Assembly (NCBI GenBank): GCA_021018995.1
Contig: CM037591.1
Coordinates: forward strand, 69,529,901 to 69,593,900
Source: Chloranthus sessilifolius
Lineage: Eukaryota > Streptophyta > Magnoliopsida > Chloranthales > Chloranthaceae
DNA length: 64,000 nucleotides
Direction of reading: 5' to 3'
The translations under genes and the position numbers were made by a program. The stretch's first letter is position 1, and each line of letters opens with the position of its first letter. Below the pieces are notes generated by a model. It saw only the letters and a list, made by a program, of their open reading frames with translations, was not told the origin of the DNA and ran no database searches. Shown here one piece after another: positions 1 to 9,844 of this stretch.

Positions 1-567
1 TTGTCTTAAAAGTTCCTTAAATCTTTCCCATGCTTCATGGAAAGTTTCAGTTGAGTTTTGTGAGAAGGAAATAATACTTTGTCTCAATTGGCTTGCTTTA
101 GACATTGGGAAGTATTTGGCTAAAAATTGACACTGCAAATCATTCCAAGAAGTGATACTATTTGGTGCTAACATAGACAACCATACTCTAGCTTTGTCCT
201 TTAATGAAAAAGGAAAGAGCCTAAGCTTGGTTGCCTCTGGACCAAGTCCAGCTATGTTGAATGTGGTGCAAAGAGACAAGAATTCATCCACATGTTTGTA
301 TGGATCTTCCTTACTCAACCCATGGAAGGAAGGAAGCATTTGGATAGTCGATGATTTGATCTCATAATTTCCTTCAACAGTAGGAAATTGAATGCAAAAG
401 GGAGAATTATAAGCACCAGGTGCAAAGTAATCCCTCAAAAGTCGAGGTTCTTCACCCATAGTAACTGTTTTAGCAGACTTCTGTGCTGTTTGTCTAGTTC
501 TTAATAGCCTTTCAACTTCTAAATTCAGAGGGACAATCTCAGGGCTAAGAGTCCTCCTACCAAGCAT
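1..567 (-). CDS. gag: gag polyprotein N-terminal part (element A), truncated by the window edge
   Basis: Retrotransposon capsid protein. It would form the cytoplasmic particle that packages element RNA. The frame is open from ATG at 567-565 to base 1 (189 codons, no stop). It begins MLGRRTLSPEIV; the same MLGR start context (TGTATGCTYGG) occurs in elements E (25633) and F (51107), which supports this start. The retrotrans_gag region is recognisable: NSPFCIQFP, YEIKSSTIQMLPSFHGL, EDPYKHVDEF, TKLRLFPFSLKDKA and FHEAWERFKELLRQ. These segments recur in the decayed gags of B, E and F. The zinc knuckle and protease would lie beyond the window. Ty3/gypsy gag is certain; Athila-like lineage is inferred from the tRNA-Asp PBS and from relatives with an ORF3. 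Confidence 0.88.
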   Translation of the reverse strand, partial: MLGRRTLSPEIVPLNLEVERLLRTRQTAQKSAKTVTMGEEPRLLRDYFAPGAYNSPFCIQFPTVEGNYEIKSSTIQMLPSFHGLSKEDPYKHVDEFLSLCTTFNIAGLGPEATKLRLFPFSLKDKARVWLSMLAPNSITSWNDLQCQFLAKYFPMSKASQLRQSIISFSQNSTETFHEAWERFKELLRQ

Positions 568-741
568 ACAACACAGAACAGATAATCAGATTATTCACAG
601 CAAACCTTCAGAATTCCTTTTGAAGTAGATTCCTTTCTTCAAAATGGATATGAATAACTGCACAGATATAAACAATAGAATAGTTTAGTACTGATGTAAA
701 AATAAAAATGAAAACATAGGTCTACCTATTTTAAAATAAAT
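568..741 (-). other. 5' untranslated leader of element A
   Basis: A-rich leader between primer-binding site and gag start. No ORF. Part of a 22-bp direct repeat flanks the PBS (about 711-733 and 761-783). Confidence 0.6.
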
Positions 742-759
742 TCCCCGGCAACGGTGCTA
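742..759 (-). other. Primer-binding site (tRNA-Asp type), element A
   Basis: The plus strand reads TCCCCGGCAACGGTGCTA, which is the 3' end of plant tRNA-Asp (TCCCCGGCAACGGCGCCA) with two changes, so the minus strand carries the complementary PBS. This fixes the orientation of A and the position of its 5' LTR to the right. Confidence 0.85.
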
Positions 760-2612
760 AAAACATAGGTCTACCTATTTTGAAAACAGACTTACAAATG
801 ATGAATTGTACTGAATTTGTAAAAATAAAAAGAATAAGAAAATATCTGCACAGAGAGAACATAATTAGCCTGCAAGATCAGGGCCAATTGTAGCAAGTTT
901 TAAATGTAAATGAGTAAAAGATCGTCCACAGAGAATTTGTTTAAAATGCAAAATAAACCTCTAGATCCGAGCTACCAGATCTGGCCTCTTATCCTATCTA
1001 CAAAGCACATAAGATGGGAGGTTGAATTTGTCACATTAACTAAATGACAAAAGTAAAAGTTCAATTAAATGATCCAGATCTGAGTTGGGGAAATTTTGAT
1101 GTAATCTTATAAAAAATAGAGAAATAATATCTAACTTTGATTTGGTCCTTGAAACACAATGAGAATGATTGCAGATCAAATGAGAGATGATCCAATCTTC
1201 ATCTGGCTATAAGCACAGATGTAAGAGAAATAAATCTAACTCAAGGATTAGATTTAGGCTTATGGCTATGGTCTGTCCACTTCAATGGCCACAGACCATC
1301 CAATAGTCTTTAATCTAAATGCTTAATTTAGAACAAGAAATATCACTACAAATGCTGTGAGCGATTAGGTTACAAACACTAATTCCCACAGGGTTAATGA
1401 ATCAAGGGAAATTGCATGAAAAATAGTAAATCTAAAGGAGTCTAGTGCAATAAGGAGATCAGAGGGAACCCTTAACATGAATCCAATTGAGAATGTACGG
1501 TTTACAGCAACCTTTTCAAATTCACCATTACAATTACAGAGCACAGCTTAAACAGCTCTTAGATTTGTAGTCTTGAATACAATTCTCTTTTGAATTATAG
1601 AGGTATCTCACCGCTCTCAATTGCAAGTAAAAGTTAGGCTTTTACAGGGGTTTCAGACAAACTAGCTAATTTGGAAATGGGGGAATAGGAATAAAACTCA
1701 AAATCTTGATACCCAAATTGGGCAAATAGTTTGTCTATTTATAGTTTTCCCCCGGTCTAGCTCAGATGTGTATCGACCAATCAGAAGTGCTCAGATCTGT
1801 AACAACCAATGGTAGTCGAGCACAAGGATCCAGAGCTGTTCTGGCCAATCAGAATCGCTCGATCTGGTTCTGCCAATCAGGCGACATAAGCATCAATTAT
1901 GTTCTATAATTTGAAAATCTGTTAGAGCTTCTAGAAGTTCCCGCCAAGTGATTTCATCTTCGGGTGCTCACATGGGGTGGAATATGCTTTCGCTTCGTGC
2001 TTAGAATCTTCGAGAATATCCCTAGGTTTTTAAATGCATTGGGACGTGTGAAAAAGATTACTAAATTACCCTTGTAAAAGCTAAGAATCTCTAGAATACC
2101 ATTTCGCATAGTTTAGGGAACTTTTCGCAAGGTACTGTGACTCCTGAAGCTCTTTTCGCAAAGTTCAGGTTCTGTTTGTAAGGAGTTCTTTTCTTTTCGA
2201 ATAGGTCAATCATCCTTTCGAAGAGTTCAGGTTCTTTTCAATAACTAAGCCTGGAGCTTTTAGTTCTTTTCGCAGAGTTCAGGTTCTTTTCGAAGTGTTC
2301 AGATTCTTTTCGAAAACCACTCTGTAGTGCATTTTTCTGTTTGAATTGCTCCACATTTCTTTTCTGGGTTGAGACCAGGTCTTTGCCTCTTCAGTTCAGG
2401 CATTTTGACAGCTAGTGAGGTTGTCCCTTCTCTTTCTTCCTTTGGATCGACATGGATTATCATCTTTATGGCACTTTTAGGCTACTTTCATGGTTAAGCT
2501 TGTCTTTATTGTTAGCTGTAACACAAGCACTTAAAACACTTATTTAGTTCTCTCAAGGGTCTATCAAGGCCTATGTTAAAGGGTAGAGAATGGTATTTTC
2601 TGGTTCTCAACA
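760..2612 (-). repeat. 5' LTR of element A
   Basis: About 1.85 kb. The minus-strand start TGTTGAGAACCAGAAAATACC at 2612 matches the consensus of the other LTR starts here (TGTTAAG..GAAAAATACCAYTTTTCACC). The boundary next to the PBS is uncertain by about 10 bases because a short duplication surrounds it. Reading the minus strand: start, motif array, several CCAAT boxes (ATTGG on the coding strand; CCAAT on plus near 1777, 1804, 1845 and 1874), TATA box, then a long R/U5 with one copy of the GACCATT..AAGTGGACAGA hairpin (about 1260-1302). Confidence 0.8.
1735..2325 (-). promoter_or_regulatory. LTR promoter A: TTTTCGAA-type motif array plus TATA box
   Basis: From about 1975 to 2325 the motif TTTTCGAA or TTTTCGCAAAGTTC, usually followed by GTTCAGG, recurs at irregular spacing. 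Downstream on the minus strand CTATAAATAG (1735-1744) is a canonical TATA box. CCAAT boxes lie between them. Position within the LTR matches the arrays of the other families, but the motif differs. Confidence 0.6.
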
Positions 2613-3225
2613 TTACCCCAAACCGCTAGGGTTTCAAATTTGTGAGTGCTCAGTGGACCAAATCAGACTTTGCCAGGTGCTAAATGTGTGGCTTGTGAAG
2701 TTGAGCAAAGTGTAAGAGTGAAGGATGGATGGTGGAGCAGTTTTGATAGTGGGAGGAGAATATGAGAGGTTTGGTTAGCAGTGGGTTCAAGAGCTCTGGC
2801 AGAAGATAGAAGTGAAAGAACTTGGCGAGGGGTTTTAAATCCCAGAACTCGAGCCTCTCGAAGATCTCGTGTGGATCTCGCAAGAATAAATCAAGTGAAA
2901 ATGATCCTCGCGAGCTCACACAGACCAGGAATGAGCTCACACAGTTCACTTTGATCTGCATGACAGGCCTTTTTAGGGAAAATGAGGGCCTCGTGAGGCT
3001 CTCGCTAGGCTTTGCTTCAGGCCATTCTGCACGCGAAGTTCACACATGTAGATTACACAACCCTTAGTAAATGAAGACTCATATAATTAAATACAGATTT
3101 CCTAGGCACTAAAATGCTCACATAAAATTCGACAGCATAAAAAAAAAAACATACAAACACAGTAAATGACAGAATTTCAACATCAAACAAAAACAGTTAA
3201 TTTATACAATATACAAGGCTGAGGA
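2613..3225 (-). other. Post-integrase spacer, motif array and ORF3 leader of element B2 (truncated)
   Basis: On the minus strand the integrase stop is followed by an AT-rich spacer (3225-3031), a CTCGCGAG-type motif array (about 2850-3030), a TATA-like ATTTAAAACC (2831-2840) and a pyrimidine-rich leader that ends abruptly at element A's LTR. Elements E and B have the same order (integrase, spacer, array, TATA, ORF3). The ORF3 itself is cut off here by the insertion of A. Confidence 0.6.
2831..3030 (-). promoter_or_regulatory. Internal CTCGCGAG-type array with TATA-like box (B2)
   Basis: Repeats of CTCGCGAG, CTCGCAAG, CTCGTGAGG, CTCGCTAGG and CTCACACAG at 2850-3030, then ATTTAAAACC on the minus strand. 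The motif is of the type seen in the LTRs of F, J and K, but B2's own LTR is not in the window. Confidence 0.55.
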
Positions 3226-3997
3226 TTACTGATCATTGGGAGGTTCTTGAAGGTACATGATTGCAGAGGTCTCCATAGAATTTTCCACACACAGCTTGAG
3301 TCTCTGACCATTCACTTTCATAATCCTCCCAAAGGTGGGGTTCATAATCTCCACAGCCCCAGATGGGAATGCATGGATGATAGTGAAACGTCCATCCCAT
3401 CTGGTTCTCAGCTTACCAGGAAAGAATTTCAGTTTGGAGTTGAAAAGTCATACCTTGGCTCCATCAGAATTTTTTTTTCTGAGGAGGCGCTTGTCAAAGA
3501 ATGCTTTGGGTTTCTCTTTGTAAATTCTTGAATTGGAATAAGCATCCAACCATAGCTCCTCTAGCTCAGGCTACTGTAATTTCCTATTTGCACCAACAGC
3601 TGTTAGATCCAAGTTCAAGCTTTTAATGGCCCAAAAGGCCTTGTGTTCCAACTCTACTGGCAGGTTGCATGCTTTGCCATAAATTAATCTGAATGGGAAC
3701 ATTTCAATTGGGGTCTTATAGGCTGTCCTATAGGCCCACAATGCATTATGAAGCTTTACAGCCCAATCCTTCAGGATATGCTTAATTTCTCTATTGGAAA
3801 TCTCTACTTTCCCACTGGTTTGTGGGTGATATGGGGTAGCAATATTATGAGTAACAGCATACTTCTTGAGAAAGCTCTTAAAGTGTCTGTTACAGAAGTG
3901 GCTGCCCCATCACTGATGATGGCTCTAGGGGTGCCAAATCTGGAGAAAATATTTTCCTTGATAAATTTGATGACAACCTTGTGATCATTTGTCCTTA
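3226..3997 (-). pseudogene. Integrase C-terminal part, element B2
   Basis: The minus strand encodes the downstream half of a Ty3/gypsy integrase. It begins near [23 protein letters not shown] (which includes the second catalytic Asp) and runs through [20 protein letters not shown] and [20 protein letters not shown] to an ..LQEPPNDQ stop at 3226. The same segments lie in order in element E's integrase (43900-44650). Several in-frame stops are present. The N-terminal zinc finger, the first catalytic Asp, and RT and RNase H are missing. The break at about 3997 joins it directly to the ORF3 fragment of element B, so this is a rearrangement junction and not a natural start. Confidence 0.8.
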
Positions 3998-4214
3998 ATT
4001 AACCCCACCGGTAGCTCTACTGAAGGGACACCTCTAGGCTCCTGAATCTCAACAGCTTTGGCTTTCATAGCTTTAGGAGTCTTTTTAGGTGACATCTCAG
4101 TGAGCTTCCTCTTGACAGGCGGTGTGTCGTTGGCTTCGACTTCTTGGAGGATTTGGGGGTGGAAGCAGTTGTTCTTTGACGTATGTTCGTGAGAGTTTCC
4201 TCTGGCTCATCCAT
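3998..4214 (-). pseudogene. ORF3 N-terminal fragment, element B
   Basis: The minus strand from ATG 4214-4212 begins MDEPEETLTNIRQ. After a frameshift it gives a Lys/Pro-rich stretch, PPVKRKLTEMSPKKTPKAMK, that parallels PPAKRKLIMEKPKKAKKSKK at the start of element E's ORF3. It is cut at about 3998 by the junction with B2's integrase. This is the extra, non-gag-pol ORF found 3' of pol in Athila-type elements. Its basic N-terminus would suit nuclear localisation or nucleic-acid binding (inference). Function is unknown. Confidence 0.6.
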
Positions 4215-4534
4215 TTTACTCTTCAGAAATTAAGCACTCACCAACTTGAAGCGGAGTTTGAGGTCTAAAAATCAGAGGATCGACAGATTGATGGTGGGAA
4301 GGCAGCTGACCTCAAAATACATAGGGTTTAACTAAAATCGCACTGCACAGCTTCAATTTTTCCAAAATTAGGGGCAAAATGCTCCTATGAGCAAGCTGAA
4401 TGTACTGACAAAAAGGCAGACTGAATAGCTGAAGGTTCTATGAGGAATTAGTGAAGAAAGAGGGAGGCGATAGAGAGAGAAAAAAAACTAGGGTTTTGTA
4501 GAAGGTATGAAATGAGGCACGATTCTGATAGGGT

Positions 4535-4850
4535 GAACTAGATGGTTTCGATAGGTTCATGCATCCTATCGAAGGCATAGCAGACACAACTTTAAAAGCG
4601 GATGATTCTATAGGATCCCGATAGGTGGAACTATCCTTTCGATCAGTTTAAATGGCAGCTGAATCTTCATTTTGATAGGTTCCCAATTGGTACCTATAAC
4701 CTATCGAAATCTTCATTTTTCCTATCGAAAAGTTAGTTTTACCTATCGAGAGGTTCAATACCTGCCGAAACCATCTAACATCCTGCCGAAATCACCAAGT
4801 GACCTATCGAAAGGTGAGCTTGACCTATCGAAGACTTCTAAAAATTAAAT
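4535..4850 (-). promoter_or_regulatory. Internal CTATCGATAG-type array upstream of ORF3 (element B)
   Basis: About thirteen variants of CCTATCGAAAGG, TTCGATAGGTT and CCTATCGAGAGG, with decayed CCTGCCGAAA forms. This is the same motif as in B's own LTR (8740-9270). A weak TATA-like CTTTTAAAG lies at 4591-4600 (minus). The ORF3 start is about 320 bases further on. Confidence 0.6.
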
Positions 4851-5106
4851 AAAGTTGTATTTCTGGGCACTCGTAGTCTCAGTTCTCAGTAGGCTCTGTT
4901 GATGTGGTGCCCCATGATTAGATTCTCTTATGAACAACTCCCATTACTTCAGGACAGCTGAGAATGAATGTCTAGTATTGAGCATGGCAGTTTTATTGTT
5001 TTCTTTTTATTATTGCAAAGAAACAAAAAGAATTAAATAATAACAAAGTAAACACCTACAAACAAAAACAGAGTATGGTACATATGATACCTACTGACTG
5101 CAGGGA
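4851..5106 (-). other. Spacer between protease ORF and internal array, element B
   Basis: AT-rich sequence without a gene. In element E the corresponding spacer follows the integrase. Here it follows gag-protease directly, which marks the loss of RT, RNase H and integrase. Confidence 0.5.
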
Positions 5107-6261
5107 TTAATCTGGAGGGTCTAGAAGGTTCATAGTCTCCTCAGGCTCATCAAACTTGGCACTTTTCATAGATCTTTTCCTCAGCCAGTGTTCATTCCCT
5201 GGGTGCAGTTTTCCATCAGTGAACCAAGCATTTTCCTGCACTAACCAATGTGGATTATCATGCATCACCTTCTTTCGGACATTAATGGAAAAATATGCCT
5301 CTTCAGGAGAGGGTTGATAGCCAGTGTTATACACATTCAGCTTAACCTTCATGTTTCCAAATGACACTTTCATGATCTCATACCTGCATTGTATGTGGGC
5401 ATTGGCGGTGGTCAAAAAGGGTCTGCCTAGAATCACAGGTATGGAAGAAGCACATTTGCTTGGTTCTATGTCTAATACCAAAAAGTCAGCAGGATAAAAG
5501 AATTTGCCAACTCTAACCAAAACATCCTCAATTATCCCCACAGGTTTCCTTTCAGATCTGTCAGCCAGCTGGAGGACCACATGTGTGGGCTTCAATTTGC
5601 CTAAGCCCAGCTTCTCATATACTGAATATGGAAGCAAATTCACACTAGCTCCCAGATCTAATAAGGCTTTGTCATTGATGTGATCCCCAATGATGCAGGG
5701 GATTGTGGGGGTTCCAGGGTCTTGGAATGTCGTTGGGGTTGCAATCGACAAAATTTGTTTCACTCTCTCTGCTGAAAAGACTTTCTTGGATATGTGTATT
5801 CTGAATTGTCTTTTATGGGTGCATAGTTCTTTTAAAAATTTGGCATAGGCTGGGACTTGTTTGATGGCATGAAGTAAAGGCAAATTGATCTTTACTTGCA
5901 TGAAAGTCTTCATCATTTCCTCAAATTTTCCTTGCCCTTTATCAAAAGGGGAAGGTGCTTGTAGTGCCTTAGGAAATGGCAACTGTGGGATTGCTCCCTC
6001 ACTTGCAGCCTTAGCCAATGGGGGTTCTTTCTTTTTAAGTTTTTTCTTTTCTTGAGGATCCTCATTATCCTCTTTATTCACAGCTGATTGTTCCTTCAAG
6101 TCCACCATTGGTGGTCTTTGTTGCGTGCTGGTAGAACTTACTTCATTTTCTTCATCCAAGTTCCTCACAGGCTCACAGCCCACTTGGTTGTCTACTAACT
6201 TACCACTTCTCAAAGTTGTAACAGATTTAGCTTCCTCATAAGTGGAGGAAACTTCACCCAC
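5107..6261 (-). CDS. gag C-terminal region and aspartic protease, element B (open frame of 384 codons)
   Basis: Continuous reading frame. The N-terminal third is a charged gag spacer (EEAKSVTTLRSGK.., PLAKAASEG, LPFPKALQAPSPFDKGQGKFEEMMKTF). The C-terminal half is a retropepsin that would process the polyprotein. The catalytic triplet region is LLDLGASVNLLPYSVYEKLGL (encoded at about 5637-5675), the DLGAS form usual in Tat/Athila elements, and the second hallmark VILGRPFL follows. The frame ends FDEPEETMNLLDPPD. It does not continue into reverse transcriptase, so B is a non-autonomous deletion derivative. The last roughly 50 codons have no counterpart in E. Confidence 0.8.
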   Translation of the reverse strand: MGEVSSTYEEAKSVTTLRSGKLVDNQVGCEPVRNLDEENEVSSTSTQQRPPMVDLKEQSAVNKEDNEDPQEKKKLKKKEPPLAKAASEGAIPQLPFPKALQAPSPFDKGQGKFEEMMKTFMQVKINLPLLHAIKQVPAYAKFLKELCTHKRQFRIHISKKVFSAERVKQILSIATPTTFQDPGTPTIPCIIGDHINDKALLDLGASVNLLPYSVYEKLGLGKLKPTHVVLQLADRSERKPVGIIEDVLVRVGKFFYPADFLVLDIEPSKCASSIPVILGRPFLTTANAHIQCRYEIMKVSFGNMKVKLNVYNTGYQPSPEEAYFSINVRKKVMHDNPHWLVQENAWFTDGKLHPGNEHWLRKRSMKSAKFDEPEETMNLLDPPD

Positions 6262-6267
6262 TACAAA

Positions 6268-7300
6268 CTACCTTCGTGGATTATCCTGTGGTTGGCTAGG
6301 CAACCTTCCTCCCTCTCTCCTAGTCAGAGCATCAGACAGCTGACCAAGTTGGTCCTCTATCATTTTGATGCTTTGGTAGTGAGAGTGCACAGTTTGGGTT
6401 AAGTTGTTCAAGTTCTGCAGTGAAGATAGAACTTGTTCCTCAAAGGATGGTGTTCTCACAGCTGGAGGATGTTCAGTTTGTTGCACAGGAGGAGCTACAG
6501 GTTGGGCCATGGGTTCCTGATACTGAGCCCTTGGAGCATAACCTTCTCGATAGGGCTGAGCATTTCTGTAAGGCATGGGCTGCTATTGCTGCTGGCTAGG
6601 GTATGCATCTTGTCTCCACCTCAGATTGGGGTGTTTCCTCCATTGATACCCAACAGCAGGCTACTGTGCATAAGACTAAGCTGCAGCCACATGCTCTATT
6701 ATAAAATCAGGAAATTGGTCAGCAGATGGGCATTCTTCCAATAGATGAGCAGGGAACTGGCATATGGCACATGCCTCCTCCACTCTAGCAGCCACAGGTG
6801 ACTGCATTGCTCCCATCAGCCTATCAAATTTTAGGGTTAGGTTGTCTACTTTCCTTTTCTAACTCACTTGGCACACTCACTTCATATATCTTTCCCCTTG
6901 AGGTGTTCTCCTTCATCAATCTGGGAGGCTCTAGATCTCTTGCCAAGGTTTCCCTTTGCATAGAGTTCTCACTAATGATATCAAAGAGCTCCCATGCCTC
7001 CATAGTAGTTTTATGGAGATAGGTGCCACCACAGGAGGCATCTATCATATCTCTGCTTTTAGCATCAATTTTCTGATAAAAGCTTTGAACCAATTGCCAT
7101 TCAGGGATTTGATGGTGGGGGCATTTCTTGAGGAGTTCCTTAAATCTCTCCCAGGATTGATGAAAGTCATAAGTTGGATCTTGGGTAAAAGAGATGATAC
7201 CCTTCCTCAACTAGATGGTCTTTAACATAGGGAAGAATTTGGCCAAAAATTGACATTGGAGATCACTCCAGGGCTGAATACTGTTAGGTGGAAGCAAGAT
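6268..7300 (-). pseudogene. gag: gag capsid and zinc knuckle, element B, N-terminus deleted
   Basis: The minus strand reads SIQPWSDLQCQFLAKFFPM, FHQSWERFKELLKKCPHHQIPEWQLVQSFYQ and RDMIDASCGGTYLHKTTMEAWELFD, then, after a frameshift near 6820, a zinc knuckle CAICQFPAHLLEEC (CX2CX4HX4C, about 6730-6772) that binds nucleic acid. A Gln/Pro-rich tail and SLQNLNNLTQTVHSHYQ follow. The first roughly 150 residues present in elements A and E are missing: gag starts abruptly at about 7300, next to an A-rich tract. Separated from the 5107-6261 frame by one stop. Confidence 0.8.
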
Positions 7301-7424
7301 CTGATGAAATGCATACAAAATACTAAAAAAAAAAAAACACAACTTACAAATGCAGTTAGTAAAAATCAAACAAAAACTATAGATCTACAGTCAAAACTTA
7401 GATCTATAAATTTCTAAACATGCC

Positions 7425-7442
7425 TTCCCGACAGCGGCGCCA
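7425..7442 (-). other. Primer-binding site (tRNA-Asp type), element B
   Basis: The plus strand TTCCCGACAGCGGCGCCA resembles the 3' end of tRNA-Asp, so the minus strand carries the PBS. It lies six bases inside the LTR boundary at 7449. Confidence 0.85.
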
Positions 7443-7448
7443 AAAACT

Positions 7449-9540
7449 TGTTAGCGTGTTTGCCTTCCCTCAAATGAGGGTCTAAAATCATCAATAAAAC
7501 TAGGCAGACACACTCATACAGACCTGAAAGTATTCAGATATGTTGTAGCAAGATTTAAAAGAATGGTGAGTAAGGGAATGTCCATAGGGAGGTTGGTTAG
7601 AAATATGATAAATCTTCAGACCTATGTCAGATCTGGCACCCTAACTATTGCTAAGTTAGCTAAAAGACAAGGGAGAGGTTTGAGATGGATTGTCACTTTA
7701 ACTAAGCTAAAATTAAACATAAGCTAACTTGGATTGAATTTAGGATCTTAGATCTTATAGGGGAAAGAGGTAAAAAGAATAGAAAAGGGAGAAGAGTAGC
7801 TTGGAGGTTGGTTCTCACTGAAATCAGATTCAATTAATCATGCTACAGAGGTTCAAAGCACACAATTTCCTCAACTTGATATAAGCATAGCTGCAGGGTA
7901 TAAATTCCACTCCAAATCACAGGATTCACCTGGTCTTAAGGCTATGATCTGTCCACTTTAATGGTCACAGACCATCCTATAGACTTTAGCAAATCCATGG
8001 ATTGCAGCAGATGAATCCAATTAGAGCCTAAGCTTAGATTCAACTTAAGGTTATGATCTGTCCACTTTAATGGTCACAGACCATCCTAGGGATCTCCTTC
8101 ATAGCCAGAGCATCAATTAGAACAATTAAAACAACTACAAATGCTGCAATTCCCAGGTCACAGACTCAAGGAATCACAGGAGTATCAGATCTAGGGAGAT
8201 CAGATGGTATCAAAGAAGTCTACAAGTTAAGTGGGTGAGCTGATATACAGACTCCTCTACACAGATCTGATCGATCACCAAATGGAACCAAAGGAACTTT
8301 AAATCTAATTAAAGCATTAAAACAATATTATCATTGCAAATAAGGTTACTCTACAATGGAAATACTCTCAGATCTGTAGTCTGTGCAGCTAGGAACCTTC
8401 AATAGCACTCTTAACCTTACCCAATTACAGATCTAACTTCACTCCTCGCTACTCCAAGGGACTTAGCCAACCATAGTTGGGCTAAAGTAGGGAAATGGAA
8501 TTTCTCTGCAAACTCTAATCTCTAGAATTTGGCTCAAATCTCGATCCTCTTCCAATTGCAATTGGGGGTCTATATGTAGTTTTCTCCTCTATTTTTCCTG
8601 CCAAAAATCCCTTCTAGAAGGTCGTCAGAGTTTGTTAGAGATCTATTAAAGCACATGGGTCGGTTAGGGCTTTCTAGGGCAACAGTCACCAATCACAACG
8701 TGCATAAATGTAATTTCTGAGAAGTTCTACACATGATTTTGACAGGTTCAGGAAGCTTTGGACAGGTTGAAATCGATCATTTTGGTCCTTTCACTAGGTT
8801 CTCAGATCTGTTTGATAGGTTCCGATAGGATGAATCTTCGCTTAGAGTTCCAGTCTTCTCAATCCTTAGTTTGGAGTATTCGATAGGTTGGAGAAACTCT
8901 TCGACAGGTTGGAAATCTATTTCGACAGGTTCCGCTCTGCATTCCACCATTTCGATAGGTTTTCTTTCAGTCTTATCGAAAGGCTCAATCACCCTTCGAT
9001 AGGTTCTATTCCAGCATTTTCATCTCGATAGGTTCAAGAAATCATTCGATAGGTTCCTTTGACACTTCAGGCAGGTTTTCGATAGGATGGTTTCTTCTTT
9101 CCTTTCAGCTGCTCGATAGGTTCTGAGATCCTATCGAACTCCTTAATCCACATGAATTCATCCTTCTTCTGCCTTCAGATCCTATCGAAGACCTCTTCAA
9201 CTACACGAATTCTTCCTTTCTTTACTTTCAGCTCCTATTGAAGTCTTTAGGTGGCCAATCGATAGGACATTTTCAGCATATTTTCACTTCCTTCACCTTG
9301 CCTCGCTATAGCCACACGCTCCAAGGGTCCAGTGATGTGCTACCCTCTGGTGTGCTATTGCTAGGTTTGTCCTGTGCTGAGAGATAGCTCCTTTTTGGGC
9401 ATTCTTAAGTGCCTTTTTGCATTAGTATCTTCTTTTATTGCTATCTACAAAATGCACTTGACAAAAGCTTATTTGTGTGCTCACAGGTCTATCAATGGTC
9501 AGGTTATAGGGTGAAAAGTGGTATTTTTCACCACTTAACA
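7449..9540 (-). repeat. 5' LTR of element B
   Basis: 2092 bp. The minus strand starts TGTTAAGTGGTGAAAAATACC at 9540 and ends GCTAACA at 7449, so the termini form the inverted pair TGTTA/TAACA. Order on the minus strand: motif array, CCAAT box near 8690, TATA-like CATATAGACC (8569-8577), then R/U5 with two copies of the GACCATTAAAGTGGACAGATC hairpin (about 7939-7976 and 8043-8090). The matching 3' LTR is not in the window. Confidence 0.85.
8569..9270 (-). promoter_or_regulatory. LTR promoter B: CTATCGATAG-type array plus TATA
   Basis: About eighteen copies of TTCGATAGGTT, TCGACAGGTT or CCTATCGAAG in both orientations between 8740 and 9270, 270-800 bases from the LTR start and directly upstream of the TATA-like element. 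The consensus is the palindrome AACCTATCGATAGGTT. The array in B's internal cassette (4535-4850) uses the same word. Confidence 0.65.
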
Positions 9541-9844
9541 GGCACAAATAGGATTTAAGGCCCATTTGGGTAAGAGAAAACCATTTTCTTTTCTTTTACT
9601 TTATTTTTGTTTTCGCCATTAGTAGAGACTGCAATAAGCAGGTTGATTGATTGACTAACACCTTCCCGATCGATAACCGAAGCCCCTACCTAAGAGCCTT
9701 TGGTGTGGACCGGATTCAGAGTCATATTTTTAGCACTTCGGTGCTCATAAAAATGAACTAGGTTTCTCGGGACACCAAAAGCTTCGAGTGGCGACTCTAA
9801 ATATTCATGAGCGACGGGATCGTAAAAAAATCCAACGATTGCAC
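9541..9844 (+). repeat. LTR-end fragment related to element I
   Basis: The plus strand of this block matches the minus strand of 22158-22450 in order: CCTATTTGTGCC/ATCCTATTTAAGCC, the block around AACACCTTCCCGA, AAGCCCCTACC, CCGGATTCAGAGTCATA, and TCGGGACACCAAAAGCTT. It is the R/U5 end of a Tat/Ogre-like LTR, cut by B's LTR on the left and joined to D's LTR remnant on the right. No gene. Confidence 0.6.

Larger units (their letters stand above)
1..2612 (-). mobile_element. Element A: Athila-like Ty3/gypsy retrotransposon, 5' part
   Basis: Minus-strand element whose 5' LTR, primer-binding site, leader and start of gag lie in the window. The rest continues past base 1. The LTR start TGTTGAGAACC (minus strand, base 2612) joins the 3' untranslated or ORF3 leader sequence of another minus-strand element (B2), so A inserted into B2. 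The gag reading frame has no stop or frameshift over 189 codons, unlike every other gag here, which suggests A is among the youngest insertions. Confidence 0.8.

Noticed and set aside
3247..3984. Plus-strand ORFs over this stretch
   Set aside because: They are shadows of the minus-strand integrase of B2, whose motifs are readable in the other direction.
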